DNA of 64,000 nt from Rhizobium sp. RM (lineage in GTDB: Bacteria > Pseudomonadota > Alphaproteobacteria > Rhizobiales > Rhizobiaceae): positions 81,372-145,371 of the forward strand of contig NZ_JACAWV010000016.1 of NCBI RefSeq assembly GCF_013390595.1, in the 5' to 3' direction. Within the stretch, counting starts at the first letter, position 1, and each line of letters starts with the position of its first letter. The position numbers and the translations under genes were made by a program. Under the pieces are notes generated by a model that saw nothing but the letters and a program-made list of their open reading frames with translations, ran no database searches and was not told the DNA's origin. Below are positions 33,466-42,149 of the stretch, piece after piece.

Positions 33466-34767
33466 ATGACTTTCGACCTTCTCGTGAAAAATGCCAACCT
33501 CCCTGATGATCGCACTGGTGTCGATATCGCCGTTTCAGGCGGAAAGATCGTTGCAGTGGAAAGCGGCATCACAGCCGAAGCCGGCCGCGTCATAGATGCA
33601 GGCGGCAGGCTGGTCACGGCGCCTTTTATTGATATTCACTTCCATATGGATGCCACGCTTTCGCTTGGCACGCCCCGACTGAACCGGTCAGGCACCCTGC
33701 TCGAAGGCATTCAGCTTTGGGGTGAACTGAAACCGTTGCTGACAAAGGATGCGGTGATTGAACGGGCATTGCGCTACTGCGATCTCGCGGTATCACAAGG
33801 GTTGCTCGCGGTGCGCTCGCATGTTGACGTTTGCGATGACCGGCTGATTGGCGTGGAAGCGCTGATCGAGGTGCGTGACCTTGTGAAGGATTATCTGGAT
33901 TTGCAGCTTGTCGCCTTCCCTCAGGACGGTTTTTATCGGTCCGCGACAGCTTCGAAAAACCTGACCAGGGCTTTGGACATGGGCGTTGACGTTGTCGGCG
34001 GTATCCCGCATTTCGAGCGGACCATGGAGGACGGTCGGCTTTCGGTGAAAGCGCTCTGCGAGATTGCCGCCGAACGTGGTCTGATGGTCGATCTGCATTG
34101 TGACGAGACAGACGATCCGATGTCACGCCACATCGAAACGCTTGCCTATGAGACGCAGCGTCTCGGTCTACAGGGTCGCGTCGCCGGCTCGCATCTGACC
34201 TCGATGCATTCGATGGACAATTATTATGCCTCGAAACTCCTGCCTCTCATCGCCGAGGCGCAGGTTCATTGCATTCCCAATCCGCTTGCGAACATTGTCT
34301 TGCAGGGCCGGCACGACACTTACCCGAAGCGGCGTGGCATGATGCGTGTGCCTGAACTCATGGCGCTTGGTGTCAACGTTGCTTTCGGTCTCGATTCAAC
34401 GATGGACCCCTGGTACTCCATGGGCAACGCCGACATGCTGGAAGTGGCCCACATGGCCGTCCATACCGGACACATGACGAGCCGCGACGCGGTGAAAGCC
34501 TGCTTCCAGGCGATAACGGAAAACCCTGCCAAGGTGTTCGGACTTGAAGGTTACGGTCTTGCTCCCGGCTGCAACGCCGATCTAGTTCTGCTGGAGGCGC
34601 GTGATACCATCGAGGCGATCCGCCTGAAATCAAACCGGTTGGCTGTGGTGCGTCGCGGCAAGGTCATTGCCGAGACGGCGCCGCGCGTGACAAACCTCTC
34701 ACTTGAAGGGCGTCCTTCCGTTGTCGAGCCCTGGCGTTATGCGCCGGTCGAAGCCTCTGCCGTGTAA
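33466..34767 (+). CDS. CodA-like amidohydrolase, cytosine-deaminase family
   Basis: A 433-residue amidohydrolase. Metal ligands H58 and H60 (IDIHFHMD), H211 with the proton shuttle E214 (LHCDETDD), H243 (GSHLTSMHS) and D310 (FGLDSTMDPWY) follow the E. coli cytosine deaminase pattern. In CodA the last motif is GHDDVFDPW; here the His is Leu and the second Asp (314 in CodA, which touches the pyrimidine) is Ser311. The substrate may therefore be a modified pyrimidine or another cyclic amidine. ATG 33466 has GGAG seven bases upstream. The RutR-like site upstream and the nucleoside genes downstream support pyrimidine salvage. Confidence 0.8.
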   Translation: MTFDLLVKNANLPDDRTGVDIAVSGGKIVAVESGITAEAGRVIDAGGRLVTAPFIDIHFHMDATLSLGTPRLNRSGTLLEGIQLWGELKPLLTKDAVIERALRYCDLAVSQGLLAVRSHVDVCDDRLIGVEALIEVRDLVKDYLDLQLVAFPQDGFYRSATASKNLTRALDMGVDVVGGIPHFERTMEDGRLSVKALCEIAAERGLMVDLHCDETDDPMSRHIETLAYETQRLGLQGRVAGSHLTSMHSMDNYYASKLLPLIAEAQVHCIPNPLANIVLQGRHDTYPKRRGMMRVPELMALGVNVAFGLDSTMDPWYSMGNADMLEVAHMAVHTGHMTSRDAVKACFQAITENPAKVFGLEGYGLAPGCNADLVLLEARDTIEAIRLKSNRLAVVRRGKVIAETAPRVTNLSLEGRPSVVEPWRYAPVEASAV

Positions 34768-34778
34768 GATTTGCCGGC

Positions 34779-35201
34779 TCAGTAGTTTCCTGCTGAGCCG
34801 CCATCCTTCCAGGCGTAGATTTCCCACAATTCGTCATCTGGCCCGATGAAGTAGGCGCCGCGCGCATTCCAGACATAGTCGGCTGGCTCGCTGTAAAAGG
34901 GCACACCCTTTTCCATCAGTTCTTGATAAGCCGCATCAACGGCGGCAGGCGAGGGCACACGAACGGCTATACAGACCTTGTGCGGGCCTTCCGCCTTGGC
35001 ATTTGCAACGCCAGTGTGCTCGCTTAGATGATCGAGTTCCCAGCATGCCAGCGTCAGTCCGGCACCGCTGAACTCGGCAAAGCCATCGGCGCGACGATTG
35101 AGGGTAAAACCGAGCTTGCCGACATAAAAGTCGATCGAGCGCTGTGTATCCTTCACCAGCACGCAGACATCGGTGATCGCATGATCCTGGGCAAACGGCA
35201 T
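34779..35201 (-). CDS. VOC (glyoxalase/dioxygenase-fold) protein
   Basis: A 140-residue vicinal-oxygen-chelate protein of two beta-alpha-beta-beta-beta modules: ITDVCVLVKDTQRSIDFYV at the start and AYFIGPDDELWEIYAW near the end, the latter with the usual metal-binding glutamate. The reaction cannot be inferred. It is the last gene of the minus-strand nucleoside operon, 12 bases after the thymidine phosphorylase gene. Its stop lies inside an 8-base hairpin (34775-34800) shared with the end of the convergent CodA-like gene. Confidence 0.75.
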   Translation of the reverse strand: MPFAQDHAITDVCVLVKDTQRSIDFYVGKLGFTLNRRADGFAEFSGAGLTLACWELDHLSEHTGVANAKAEGPHKVCIAVRVPSPAAVDAAYQELMEKGVPFYSEPADYVWNARGAYFIGPDDELWEIYAWKDGGSAGNY

Positions 35202-35213
35202 GAATGGAATTCC

Positions 35214-36551
35214 TTATGATGTCGAACGGCGGCCGGTCACAACCGGACGGCGATTTTGGGGATGATGCGAGATGCCGATTGCCGCGCGAATGGCGTCGGC
35301 GGCCTGGTCGAATTCAGTCATTGAGCGGCAGTGAAGCGTACAAAGCGGTGCGCCAGCGGTGACGTGATCGCCGACATGAACGATGCCAGTCAGGCCGACA
35401 TCATGGTCGAGGGTATCGCTGGCCACTTTACGGCCTGCGCCAAGTCCAACCATGGCAAGGCCTACGGCAAAAGCATCAACCCGTTCCACATAACCGTCCG
35501 AGACAGCACTGACGGATGCAATCACCGGGCACGGCAGGAAGTGCCGGTCAGGATTGGAAACAAGGTCGGATGGACCGCCAAGTGCTTCGATCATTCTGGA
35601 AAAGCTGAGAAGCGCCGAGCCGTCGGCCAGTTTTGTCTCAAGGAGTTGGCGGGCGTCGAAATCCGAGGCGGCGATACCACCCATGACGAGGATTTCGGCC
35701 GACAATTCCATCACCAAGGCGCGCATGCGCGGTTCTTGCCGGATGGCCGAAAGAAAATCGATTGCCTCGCGGATCTGCAGGCGGCTCCCGATAGTGTCGC
35801 CCATGACCTCGTCCATGTCGACGAGGAGGGTCACCATCGAAAGTCCGCTCAGACGAGCGACGTCGATCAGGCTGGATGCTAGACCTTCCGCGTCTGCAAC
35901 GGTCTCCATAAATGCGCCGGACCCGTAATTGACGCTCATTACGAGGCCCGAAATTCCAGCGGCCAGTTTCTTCGACAGGATTGACGATGTGATGAGCGGC
36001 ACCGATTCCACCGTCGCCGTCACGTCCCGAACATAGTAGATCGCGGCATCTGCAGGTGCGAGCGTTGGCGTCGGTCCTATGATGGCGGAACCGGCGTTGG
36101 TGACGGTTTTGCGGAAAAGACCGGTGGGCGGGGCAATGTCGCAACCGGGGATCGCTTCCATCAGATCGACCTCCCCGCCTGTATGTCCCAAACCGCGTGC
36201 GGAGATCATTGGCATATGGATGCCGCAGGCGGCCACGAGCGGCGCGAGGATAAGGCTGACCTTCTCGTCACCGGTTCCGCCGCTTGAATGTTTGTCGATT
36301 ATCTTTTTCGGGGCAATGCCCGTTTCAGACCAATCGACAACCTCTCCGGAATCGCGCATCGCAAGCGTGAGTGCTGCGGTTTCTTCAGGCGTCAGACCAT
36401 TCAGAAATGCCGCCATGGTAAAGGCACCGATCTGGGCCTCCGACACCTCACCTTTACCGATGCCGACGACAAAACGCTCGATCTCGGCGGGCAACAGCTG
36501 GCCGCCGTTTCGCTTTGTGCGAATGATTTGTGCGGGAAGAAATACCGACAT
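35214..36551 (-). CDS. deoA: Thymidine phosphorylase-family nucleoside phosphorylase
   Basis: A 445-residue pyrimidine-nucleoside phosphorylase. It has the phosphate site KHSSGGTGDEKVS (K87, S89), the family signature SARGLGHTGGEVD (117-129), the nucleobase residues in YYVRDVT (R175) and SSILSKK (S190, K194), and a C-terminal alpha/beta domain. It splits thymidine or deoxyuridine with phosphate. In E. coli the signature ends GGT and that Thr (123) contacts phosphate; here it is Glu127. ATG 36551 starts two bases after the stop of the upstream deaminase gene. Confidence 0.85.
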   Translation of the reverse strand: MSVFLPAQIIRTKRNGGQLLPAEIERFVVGIGKGEVSEAQIGAFTMAAFLNGLTPEETAALTLAMRDSGEVVDWSETGIAPKKIIDKHSSGGTGDEKVSLILAPLVAACGIHMPMISARGLGHTGGEVDLMEAIPGCDIAPPTGLFRKTVTNAGSAIIGPTPTLAPADAAIYYVRDVTATVESVPLITSSILSKKLAAGISGLVMSVNYGSGAFMETVADAEGLASSLIDVARLSGLSMVTLLVDMDEVMGDTIGSRLQIREAIDFLSAIRQEPRMRALVMELSAEILVMGGIAASDFDARQLLETKLADGSALLSFSRMIEALGGPSDLVSNPDRHFLPCPVIASVSAVSDGYVERVDAFAVGLAMVGLGAGRKVASDTLDHDVGLTGIVHVGDHVTAGAPLCTLHCRSMTEFDQAADAIRAAIGISHHPQNRRPVVTGRRSTS

Positions 36552-36553
36552 GA

Positions 36554-38086
36554 TTACCCCGCGCGGCTGTTGAGACCGGGCCAAAGCGGCATGTCGCCCT
36601 GGTATCGGTTCATGCCGATATCCTGCTCCGTGGCGCGGCGATACATGGCTCTCATGTAAGGCTCGAAGCGGGCGTTCAGCGCCTCCAGTTCGGCATGTTC
36701 AGCAAGATATCCGGGCAGAAGTTCCTGCAACTCGGCAAACACGTCGGCCTCGTTGACCGTGAGCAATCTGTTGTCTTCGACGACGACTTCGCCGTTGACG
36801 ACGACCATCCGGATGTTGGAGCCATTTTCGCAATAGACGAGATGATGATCCAGCCGGTTCATGGGCATGTAGTCGTAGCCGGAGATGTCGAGCATCAACA
36901 GATCGGCCTTCTTGCCGACTTCCAGTGAGCCGACTGTCTTGTCCAGCATTGCGGTGCGGGCACCGGTGATGGTCGCCGACCGCAATATGTCTGCGGCGCT
37001 TATCCAGCGTTCGGTATCGGGTGCCGCGATGTCATGCAGCAGAGCCGCAAAACGCATGACCTCGAAGATGCGGGCGGTGTCGTTGCTGGAAAGTCCGTCT
37101 GTACCAAGTCCGACGTGAACGCCGGCATCAAGCAGACGACGGATGGGTGCTATGCCTGACCCAAGCTTGAGGTTGGAAATCGCGTTGTGCGCGATCGAGC
37201 AGCCCGCCGCCCCCATCAACGCCACATCTGCATCGCTGACCCATATGGAATGGGCAATCGTCGTGTTTGGAGTGAGAATGCCGATATCGTCCATGTAGCC
37301 GATCAGGCTCTTGCCGTAGAATTCGGGTCCGGTCACCGCCTGTGTTTTCGTTTCGAGAACATGGGTGTGGTATGGGACCCCATATTCGCGGGCAAGCGAC
37401 ACGCAGGCCTGCATCATCTCCACCGAGCAGCGCTGGGGTGCCGAGGCGGAGACCATGTAACCGAGCCTGCCGGCTCGACCGTGCTGGGAGGCGAGTACGT
37501 CGCGACTATAGGACATGTAGTCATCGACGCTAATCGAAGGTCCCTGAACCTCTCCTTGTAAATCCGCCGGTATCAGATCTCTGAGATAGGGCATGGTGTC
37601 GAAGACATGTTTGTCGATGACGCAGTGAGAGACATTGGCGCGGATACCGGCATCGTCATACGCATCGAATACGCGCTTCAGCCGGTTGATGTCGAAGGCG
37701 GGTGGATCGAAAAAGTCGTCGACCAGTGTCGTTACCCCGGCCTTCAGGCTTTCCATCGCCGTCAAGAGGCTGCGCAGGTAGAGAAGCCGCTCAGAAATTG
37801 GTCCCTTCATCACGATCGGGTAGGAATAAAGCATCCACACTTCGAGCGGCATGCCCTGGTAGCGGCCTTTGAAAAAGGTCTCGGACGAATGCAGATGTGC
37901 GTTGACCAGTCCGGGCATGAGGAGCTTGCCACGAGCGTCAATCGTGCGTGCGCCTCCGGGGGCTGTCAGGTTCTTGCCGATGGAGGTGATGCTGTCACCC
38001 TCGACCAGAAGGTCGCCGGTAAAGGGCGCGACACCGTTGGCTGTGTCCATGGCAAGAATGGTGGCGTTGCGGAAAAGAAGCGTCAT
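36554..38086 (-). CDS. ATZ/TRZ-type amidohydrolase (nucleobase or triazine-like deaminase)
   Basis: A 510-residue COG0402-type amidohydrolase. Metal ligands are H64 and H66 (VNAHLHSSETF), H242 (YHTHVLETK), H279 (IAHSIWVS) and D330 (GLGTDGLSSND). A single-zinc or iron site of this kind deaminates guanine, 8-oxoguanine, isocytosine, S-adenosylhomocysteine or triazines. It follows the permease genes in the same operon (10-base gap) and precedes thymidine phosphorylase, so a nucleobase or nucleoside substrate fits. ATG 38086 has a weak ribosome site; no upstream start looks better. Confidence 0.82.
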   Translation of the reverse strand: MTLLFRNATILAMDTANGVAPFTGDLLVEGDSITSIGKNLTAPGGARTIDARGKLLMPGLVNAHLHSSETFFKGRYQGMPLEVWMLYSYPIVMKGPISERLLYLRSLLTAMESLKAGVTTLVDDFFDPPAFDINRLKRVFDAYDDAGIRANVSHCVIDKHVFDTMPYLRDLIPADLQGEVQGPSISVDDYMSYSRDVLASQHGRAGRLGYMVSASAPQRCSVEMMQACVSLAREYGVPYHTHVLETKTQAVTGPEFYGKSLIGYMDDIGILTPNTTIAHSIWVSDADVALMGAAGCSIAHNAISNLKLGSGIAPIRRLLDAGVHVGLGTDGLSSNDTARIFEVMRFAALLHDIAAPDTERWISAADILRSATITGARTAMLDKTVGSLEVGKKADLLMLDISGYDYMPMNRLDHHLVYCENGSNIRMVVVNGEVVVEDNRLLTVNEADVFAELQELLPGYLAEHAELEALNARFEPYMRAMYRRATEQDIGMNRYQGDMPLWPGLNSRAG

Positions 38087-38096
38087 GCGGTGTCTT

Positions 38097-38900
38097 TCAG
38101 GAGTGATTGTCCGACCGGCCGACGAGCAGGGGCAACAGCACGAGTTCGAGGCCGATGAGGACAAGGCAGGATATGGCAAAGACGATTGTGCCAATGGCAT
38201 TCAGTGACGGATCGATTGCCGCGACGAGCACGGAATAGATCGCGACTGGCAATGTCGGCTGAAAGCCCGAGACGAACCAGGCGATGATGAACTCGTCAAA
38301 GGAGAAGGTGAACGCAAGCAGCCAGGCGCCGAAAATACCGGGCAGCGCGAAAGGCAGAACGACCTTCGTGACAGCTTGCCATTCGGTCGCGCCAAGATCC
38401 CAGGCTGCTTCTTCGAGTGAGGGCGGCATCTGCGACAACCGAAGCTGGATGATTGCAAGGGCTGGTGCAGTGATCAGAACGACGTGGGTGAGGAAGACTG
38501 AAAACAGCGTGCCGGAAAGATGCAAACGTGCCAGAAGCCCGAGGAAACCAACACCAAGAATGAGCGGCGGAATGAGGATGGGCAGCGTGACAAGTGCCAG
38601 AAAGGTGGTCTTGCCGCGGAATGTGAAGCGGTTGAATGCGTAAGCAGCAAAGAAGGCGATGGCGGTCGCAACCGTCGCTGCGGCGGGTGACACGATCAGC
38701 GTGTTGCCAAGCGCCCTGATCAATGTACCGTCGGTAAACAGCTTGTCATACCATTGCAGCGTCCAGCCCTGCAGCGGAAATCCGGGAAATCGGTTCTTCT
38801 GAAATGAGAAGAGAACGAGCACTACCAGCGGCAGGAACATGAAGGCGTAGGCGAGACCAAGCCACACTCTGCCAAGGAAAATCCATGGATTGCCACGCAT
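38097..38900 (-). CDS. ABC permease, PotC-like
   Basis: A 267-residue inner-membrane permease of the spermidine/putrescine class II type with about six helices, the first at LGLAYAFMFLPLVVLVLFSF. The EAA loop is EEAAWDLGATEWQAVTKVV and is followed by FSFDEFIIAWFVSG, typical of PotC. Its ATG shares one base with the stop of the PotB-like gene. It delivers substrate with PotB/PotA/PotD-like partners; the ligand here is more likely a nucleobase derivative than a polyamine, from context. Confidence 0.85.
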   Translation of the reverse strand: MRGNPWIFLGRVWLGLAYAFMFLPLVVLVLFSFQKNRFPGFPLQGWTLQWYDKLFTDGTLIRALGNTLIVSPAAATVATAIAFFAAYAFNRFTFRGKTTFLALVTLPILIPPLILGVGFLGLLARLHLSGTLFSVFLTHVVLITAPALAIIQLRLSQMPPSLEEAAWDLGATEWQAVTKVVLPFALPGIFGAWLLAFTFSFDEFIIAWFVSGFQPTLPVAIYSVLVAAIDPSLNAIGTIVFAISCLVLIGLELVLLPLLVGRSDNHS

Positions 38901-39826
38901 CAGCTAACCCTCCTGCGGGCGCGTTCGGCCATGAAAATGCCGATGCCAAGCGCCAGCACCATGACGGCGATCAGAATGGTGGCGAGCGCGGATGTTCGTG
39001 GGAGATTGGTCGAACTCGAATAGTCGGACATGATCATCGACGCATAAGTCGGTAGTTTGCCGATGATGGATGCGCCTGTCCCGCCGCCGAGCAGGTTGCC
39101 GGAGAGTGCATCGCCAAGCCCGACGATCACCGCGAAACTTGCCGCCGTCATCAGACCGAATCTCGAAAGCGGAAGAATGACACGGGTGAAAGCCTGCCAG
39201 CGAGTGGCTCCAAGTTCCCTTGCCGCCTCGATCAGCACCCTGTCGATTGCCAGGATACTGACATAGAGAATGACGATGAGGATCGGTGCCAGATAGTGAA
39301 TGAGGCCGATGCGGGTGGCAATCTGCGTATAGATGATCTCGATCCGGTAGTCGGAAAGACCGACCTGCTTGAGCACCGAGTTGATGACACCGTTGCGCGA
39401 TAGAATGGTCTGCCAGGCATAAAGACGCAGCACGTAGCTCGACCAGAAAGGCGCGATAGCCAGCAGTAATGCCAGTCTCTGCCAGCGCATCGGCACGGCA
39501 AAGGCAATTGAAAGCGCTACGAGATACGAGAGAATGACAGCAAAAAAAGCTGTGGTAACGGCTACCCAGAGCGACTGGGCAAGGGCAAGTCCGTACCGAG
39601 AGCGCGAAAAGAAGCTCGAAAAAATCTCGGTATAGTTGGTGAATGAGACGTCCGGAATGGCCTGGAAATTCTCCACGCGCCAGAAGCCGATCCACAAAAG
39701 AAAGAGCAATGGCAGCAGAAAAAGGAGTGTCAGCCAGATGCCAAGCGGTGCCAAAAACAGGACTTTGAGGGGGCTGTCGTTGGGCGTCCTCAGCCGCTTC
39801 GGGTTTTGAGTGTCCGTCATGCTCAT
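38900..39826 (-). CDS. ABC permease, PotB-like
   Basis: A 308-residue inner-membrane permease of the PotB type, with a first helix VLFLAPLGIWLTLLFLLPLL and the EAA loop IEAARELGATRWQAFTRVIL. It overlaps the ATPase stop by four bases and the next permease start by one, so the three are co-translated. It forms the channel with the PotC-like subunit. Confidence 0.85.
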   Translation of the reverse strand: MSMTDTQNPKRLRTPNDSPLKVLFLAPLGIWLTLLFLLPLLFLLWIGFWRVENFQAIPDVSFTNYTEIFSSFFSRSRYGLALAQSLWVAVTTAFFAVILSYLVALSIAFAVPMRWQRLALLLAIAPFWSSYVLRLYAWQTILSRNGVINSVLKQVGLSDYRIEIIYTQIATRIGLIHYLAPILIVILYVSILAIDRVLIEAARELGATRWQAFTRVILPLSRFGLMTAASFAVIVGLGDALSGNLLGGGTGASIIGKLPTYASMIMSDYSSSTNLPRTSALATILIAVMVLALGIGIFMAERARRRVS

Positions 39827-40902
39827 GTCGTACCTCTGATCAGGGAGGCATTCTCAGGCGCAAACCACGCGGTTACCGGCGTGTTGATTTCACCGGGCAA
39901 TATCTGTTGCACGGTCATTTTCACTTCCGTGCCGTCCACGAGATCGAGCAGATAGACATTGTGAGACCCGGCATATTCCCGGCCGCGCATGGTGGCGTCC
40001 AGCCGGTTCTCGCCAGGTGTTCCGGTGGGTGAGGGGGTCAGCTTGTCTGCCTGAACCACGACAAAAACGGAGGTGCCAACGGGTGGTGGGTCATCTGTGG
40101 CGACCACGACCTGTCCATGGCCGCAATGAACAGTCACATGACGGGACGACACATCCTGCACACGACCGGCAAAGAGGTTATTGGTGCCCACAAAGCGAGC
40201 AACGAATTCGGTTTTCGGACGGGCATACATCTCCTCGGGTTTGTCGATCTGTTCGATCCTGCCCTTGTTCATGACAACCACCCGGTCTGCCATGGAGAAG
40301 GCTTCGATCTGATTGTGGGTCACGTAGATGAATGCCATGCCGAGTTGCTGTTGGATACGACGCAGCTCGCCCTGCATTCGTATTCTCAGATGGGCGTCGA
40401 GTGCCGAAAGCGGCTCATCGAGAAGCAGGATTTCGGGTTCCGTCACAAGCGCGCGTGCGAGTGCCACACGCTGTTTCTGCCCACCGGAAAGTTGGCTGAC
40501 CTTACGTCCAAGAAAGTCGGAAAGTCCGACAAGGTCCGCCATCGCCTTGACCTTGCCCGCCACAATCGCTTTGTCATGGGCTTTCAGCGTCAGGCCAAAG
40601 GCGATGTTGCCTGCGACGTCGAGATGCGGAAACAATGCGTAATTCTGCCAGACGAGACGGGTCGAACGGAGATTGACGGGCACGTCTGAGACATCTTTGC
40701 CGCGAATGTGAAGCTGGCCGGAAGACGATGTCTCCAATCCAGCCATGATGCGCAGAAGCGTGGTTTTTCCGCATCCGGATGGTCCCATGATGGCCACGAA
40801 TTCACCCCGGCCAACCCTGAGATTGATGGAATCCACCGCAACGAAGTCGTTGAAGCGCTTGGTAATCGACAGAAGTTCCAGGTCTGGAGGCGATGCGGTC
40901 AT
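39823..40902 (-). CDS. ABC ATPase, PotA-like
   Basis: A 359-residue ATPase: Walker A GPSGCGKTT, Q-loop VWQNYALFPHL, signature LSGGQKQRVALARA, Walker B ILLLDEPLSALDA, H-loop YVTHNQ and a C-terminal TOBE domain (about 270-359). This is the standard polyamine/iron/sulfate-type importer ATPase. ATG 40902 has AGGATGA upstream. The gene lies between the binding-protein gene and the two permeases. Confidence 0.88.
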   Translation of the reverse strand: MTASPPDLELLSITKRFNDFVAVDSINLRVGRGEFVAIMGPSGCGKTTLLRIMAGLETSSSGQLHIRGKDVSDVPVNLRSTRLVWQNYALFPHLDVAGNIAFGLTLKAHDKAIVAGKVKAMADLVGLSDFLGRKVSQLSGGQKQRVALARALVTEPEILLLDEPLSALDAHLRIRMQGELRRIQQQLGMAFIYVTHNQIEAFSMADRVVVMNKGRIEQIDKPEEMYARPKTEFVARFVGTNNLFAGRVQDVSSRHVTVHCGHGQVVVATDDPPPVGTSVFVVVQADKLTPSPTGTPGENRLDATMRGREYAGSHNVYLLDLVDGTEVKMTVQQILPGEINTPVTAWFAPENASLIRGTT

Positions 40903-40970
40903 GGTTCATCCTGCAAAGAAGGGCACTCCCGGAACAGCCGGGAGCGCATCTGTTCGAAGCGTGAGCAGGC

Positions 40971-42149
40971 TCAGGCCGTTTTGAATTCGTTGAAGATGTC
41001 GATCCAAGCCTGTTCCGGCTGGTTGGACGGCAGCCCACGCGGCATGGAGCGGTCGATCAGCGTTTCGACCAGCATCTTGCCGGGGTTTTCCGGGTCGGGA
41101 ACATAAGAGAGCAGCTTCTTCTGGTCTTCATCCCAATGATCGACAATCTTCATGTTCGGGCCACGAGCCTTGAACGCCTTGGTGTAGACGAGCTTCGACT
41201 GGACTTTGGGCGACGTCATGTAGTCGACCCATTGCATCGCCAGTTCCTTGTTCTTGGAGGCCGAGCAAACGCAGGCGACTTCCTGCCAGCGGATGCCGCC
41301 TTGCTTTGGAATGGTCGAAGAGAAATTGTCGTAACCGGCGAGTTTCAGATCAATGTCGAGGTCACCCGTTGGCGAAGCCACGATGTCGCCAGCCAGCATG
41401 GCTTGGGCGATTGGCTGGTTGGAGGAACCGAACATGCCGATTTGCGGCCGCAGCTTGGTCAGGAATTCCTTGACCTGCGCAAGCTGGCCGTCAGTGATGG
41501 CGTAAGGTGTCTGGTTCGCCGGATTGACGGCAAGGCTGGCATTGCCGAGGTTCGGCAGGTACCAGTCGAACATGCCGATCTTTCCTTCATATTTCGGGTT
41601 GAGCAACGAATTCCAGTCTGCAGCTTCTTCGGCCGACATTTCGTCGGTGTTGTAGGAAATGCCATAGAAGGAGAAGCGGGTCGGAATACCGTAAACCGTG
41701 CCTTTTGTTTCGCCTTTGGTTGGCGCGAAGTCGCGGAATTTGGGGTGGTAGTTGGCCAGTTCCTTGAAGCTGTCGGTCTTGTAGGCTTCGATCGCCTTGT
41801 TGGCTTTCAGCTTCTGGACATATTCGGCATCGGAAATGATGGCATCGAAAGTGCCGGGCGGGGTCTGGGCGAAAAACTGCAGCATCTGCTCGCCGCCGAT
41901 GTAGATCTTGAACTCAACCTTCGTCTTGTGGAGGTCTTCGAACTCGGCAATGACGTCGCGCTCTTCATAGCCTGGCCAGCAAAGAACGCGCAGCGGCTCG
42001 GCGGCCTGCGCCTGTCGCGAGAAAATGGTGAAGTTGCCAAAGGCGGCGGCCGTCGCGCCGGCAGCAGCCGTACCCAGAAGCTTGCGGCGCGAAATTCCGG
42101 CCGTGGTGGAAGGGACTGTTTCGTCCTGCAACGATGTCTTGCTTGTCAT
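40971..42149 (-). CDS. PotD-like periplasmic binding protein with Tat signal
   Basis: A 392-residue extracellular solute-binding protein of the spermidine/putrescine type (LCWPGYEERDVIAEFE, GIPTRFSFYGISYNTDE). The N-terminus carries a twin-arginine motif, SRRKLLGTAAAG (residues 20-31), with cleavage probably after AQA near 49, so it should be exported folded. ATG 42149 follows AGGGGA. It is the first gene of the operon running to 34779. A near-perfect RutR-like operator stands 129 bases upstream, which argues for a nucleobase or nucleoside-derived ligand. Confidence 0.86.
   Translation of the reverse strand: MTSKTSLQDETVPSTTAGISRRKLLGTAAAGATAAAFGNFTIFSRQAQAAEPLRVLCWPGYEERDVIAEFEDLHKTKVEFKIYIGGEQMLQFFAQTPPGTFDAIISDAEYVQKLKANKAIEAYKTDSFKELANYHPKFRDFAPTKGETKGTVYGIPTRFSFYGISYNTDEMSAEEAADWNSLLNPKYEGKIGMFDWYLPNLGNASLAVNPANQTPYAITDGQLAQVKEFLTKLRPQIGMFGSSNQPIAQAMLAGDIVASPTGDLDIDLKLAGYDNFSSTIPKQGGIRWQEVACVCSASKNKELAMQWVDYMTSPKVQSKLVYTKAFKARGPNMKIVDHWDEDQKKLLSYVPDPENPGKMLVETLIDRSMPRGLPSNQPEQAWIDIFNEFKTA

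Noticed and set aside
34775..34800. Eight-base hairpin between the CodA-like and VOC genes as a terminator
   Set aside because: It lies partly inside the VOC coding end and lacks a T-run; it may help end the convergent transcripts but cannot be called with confidence.
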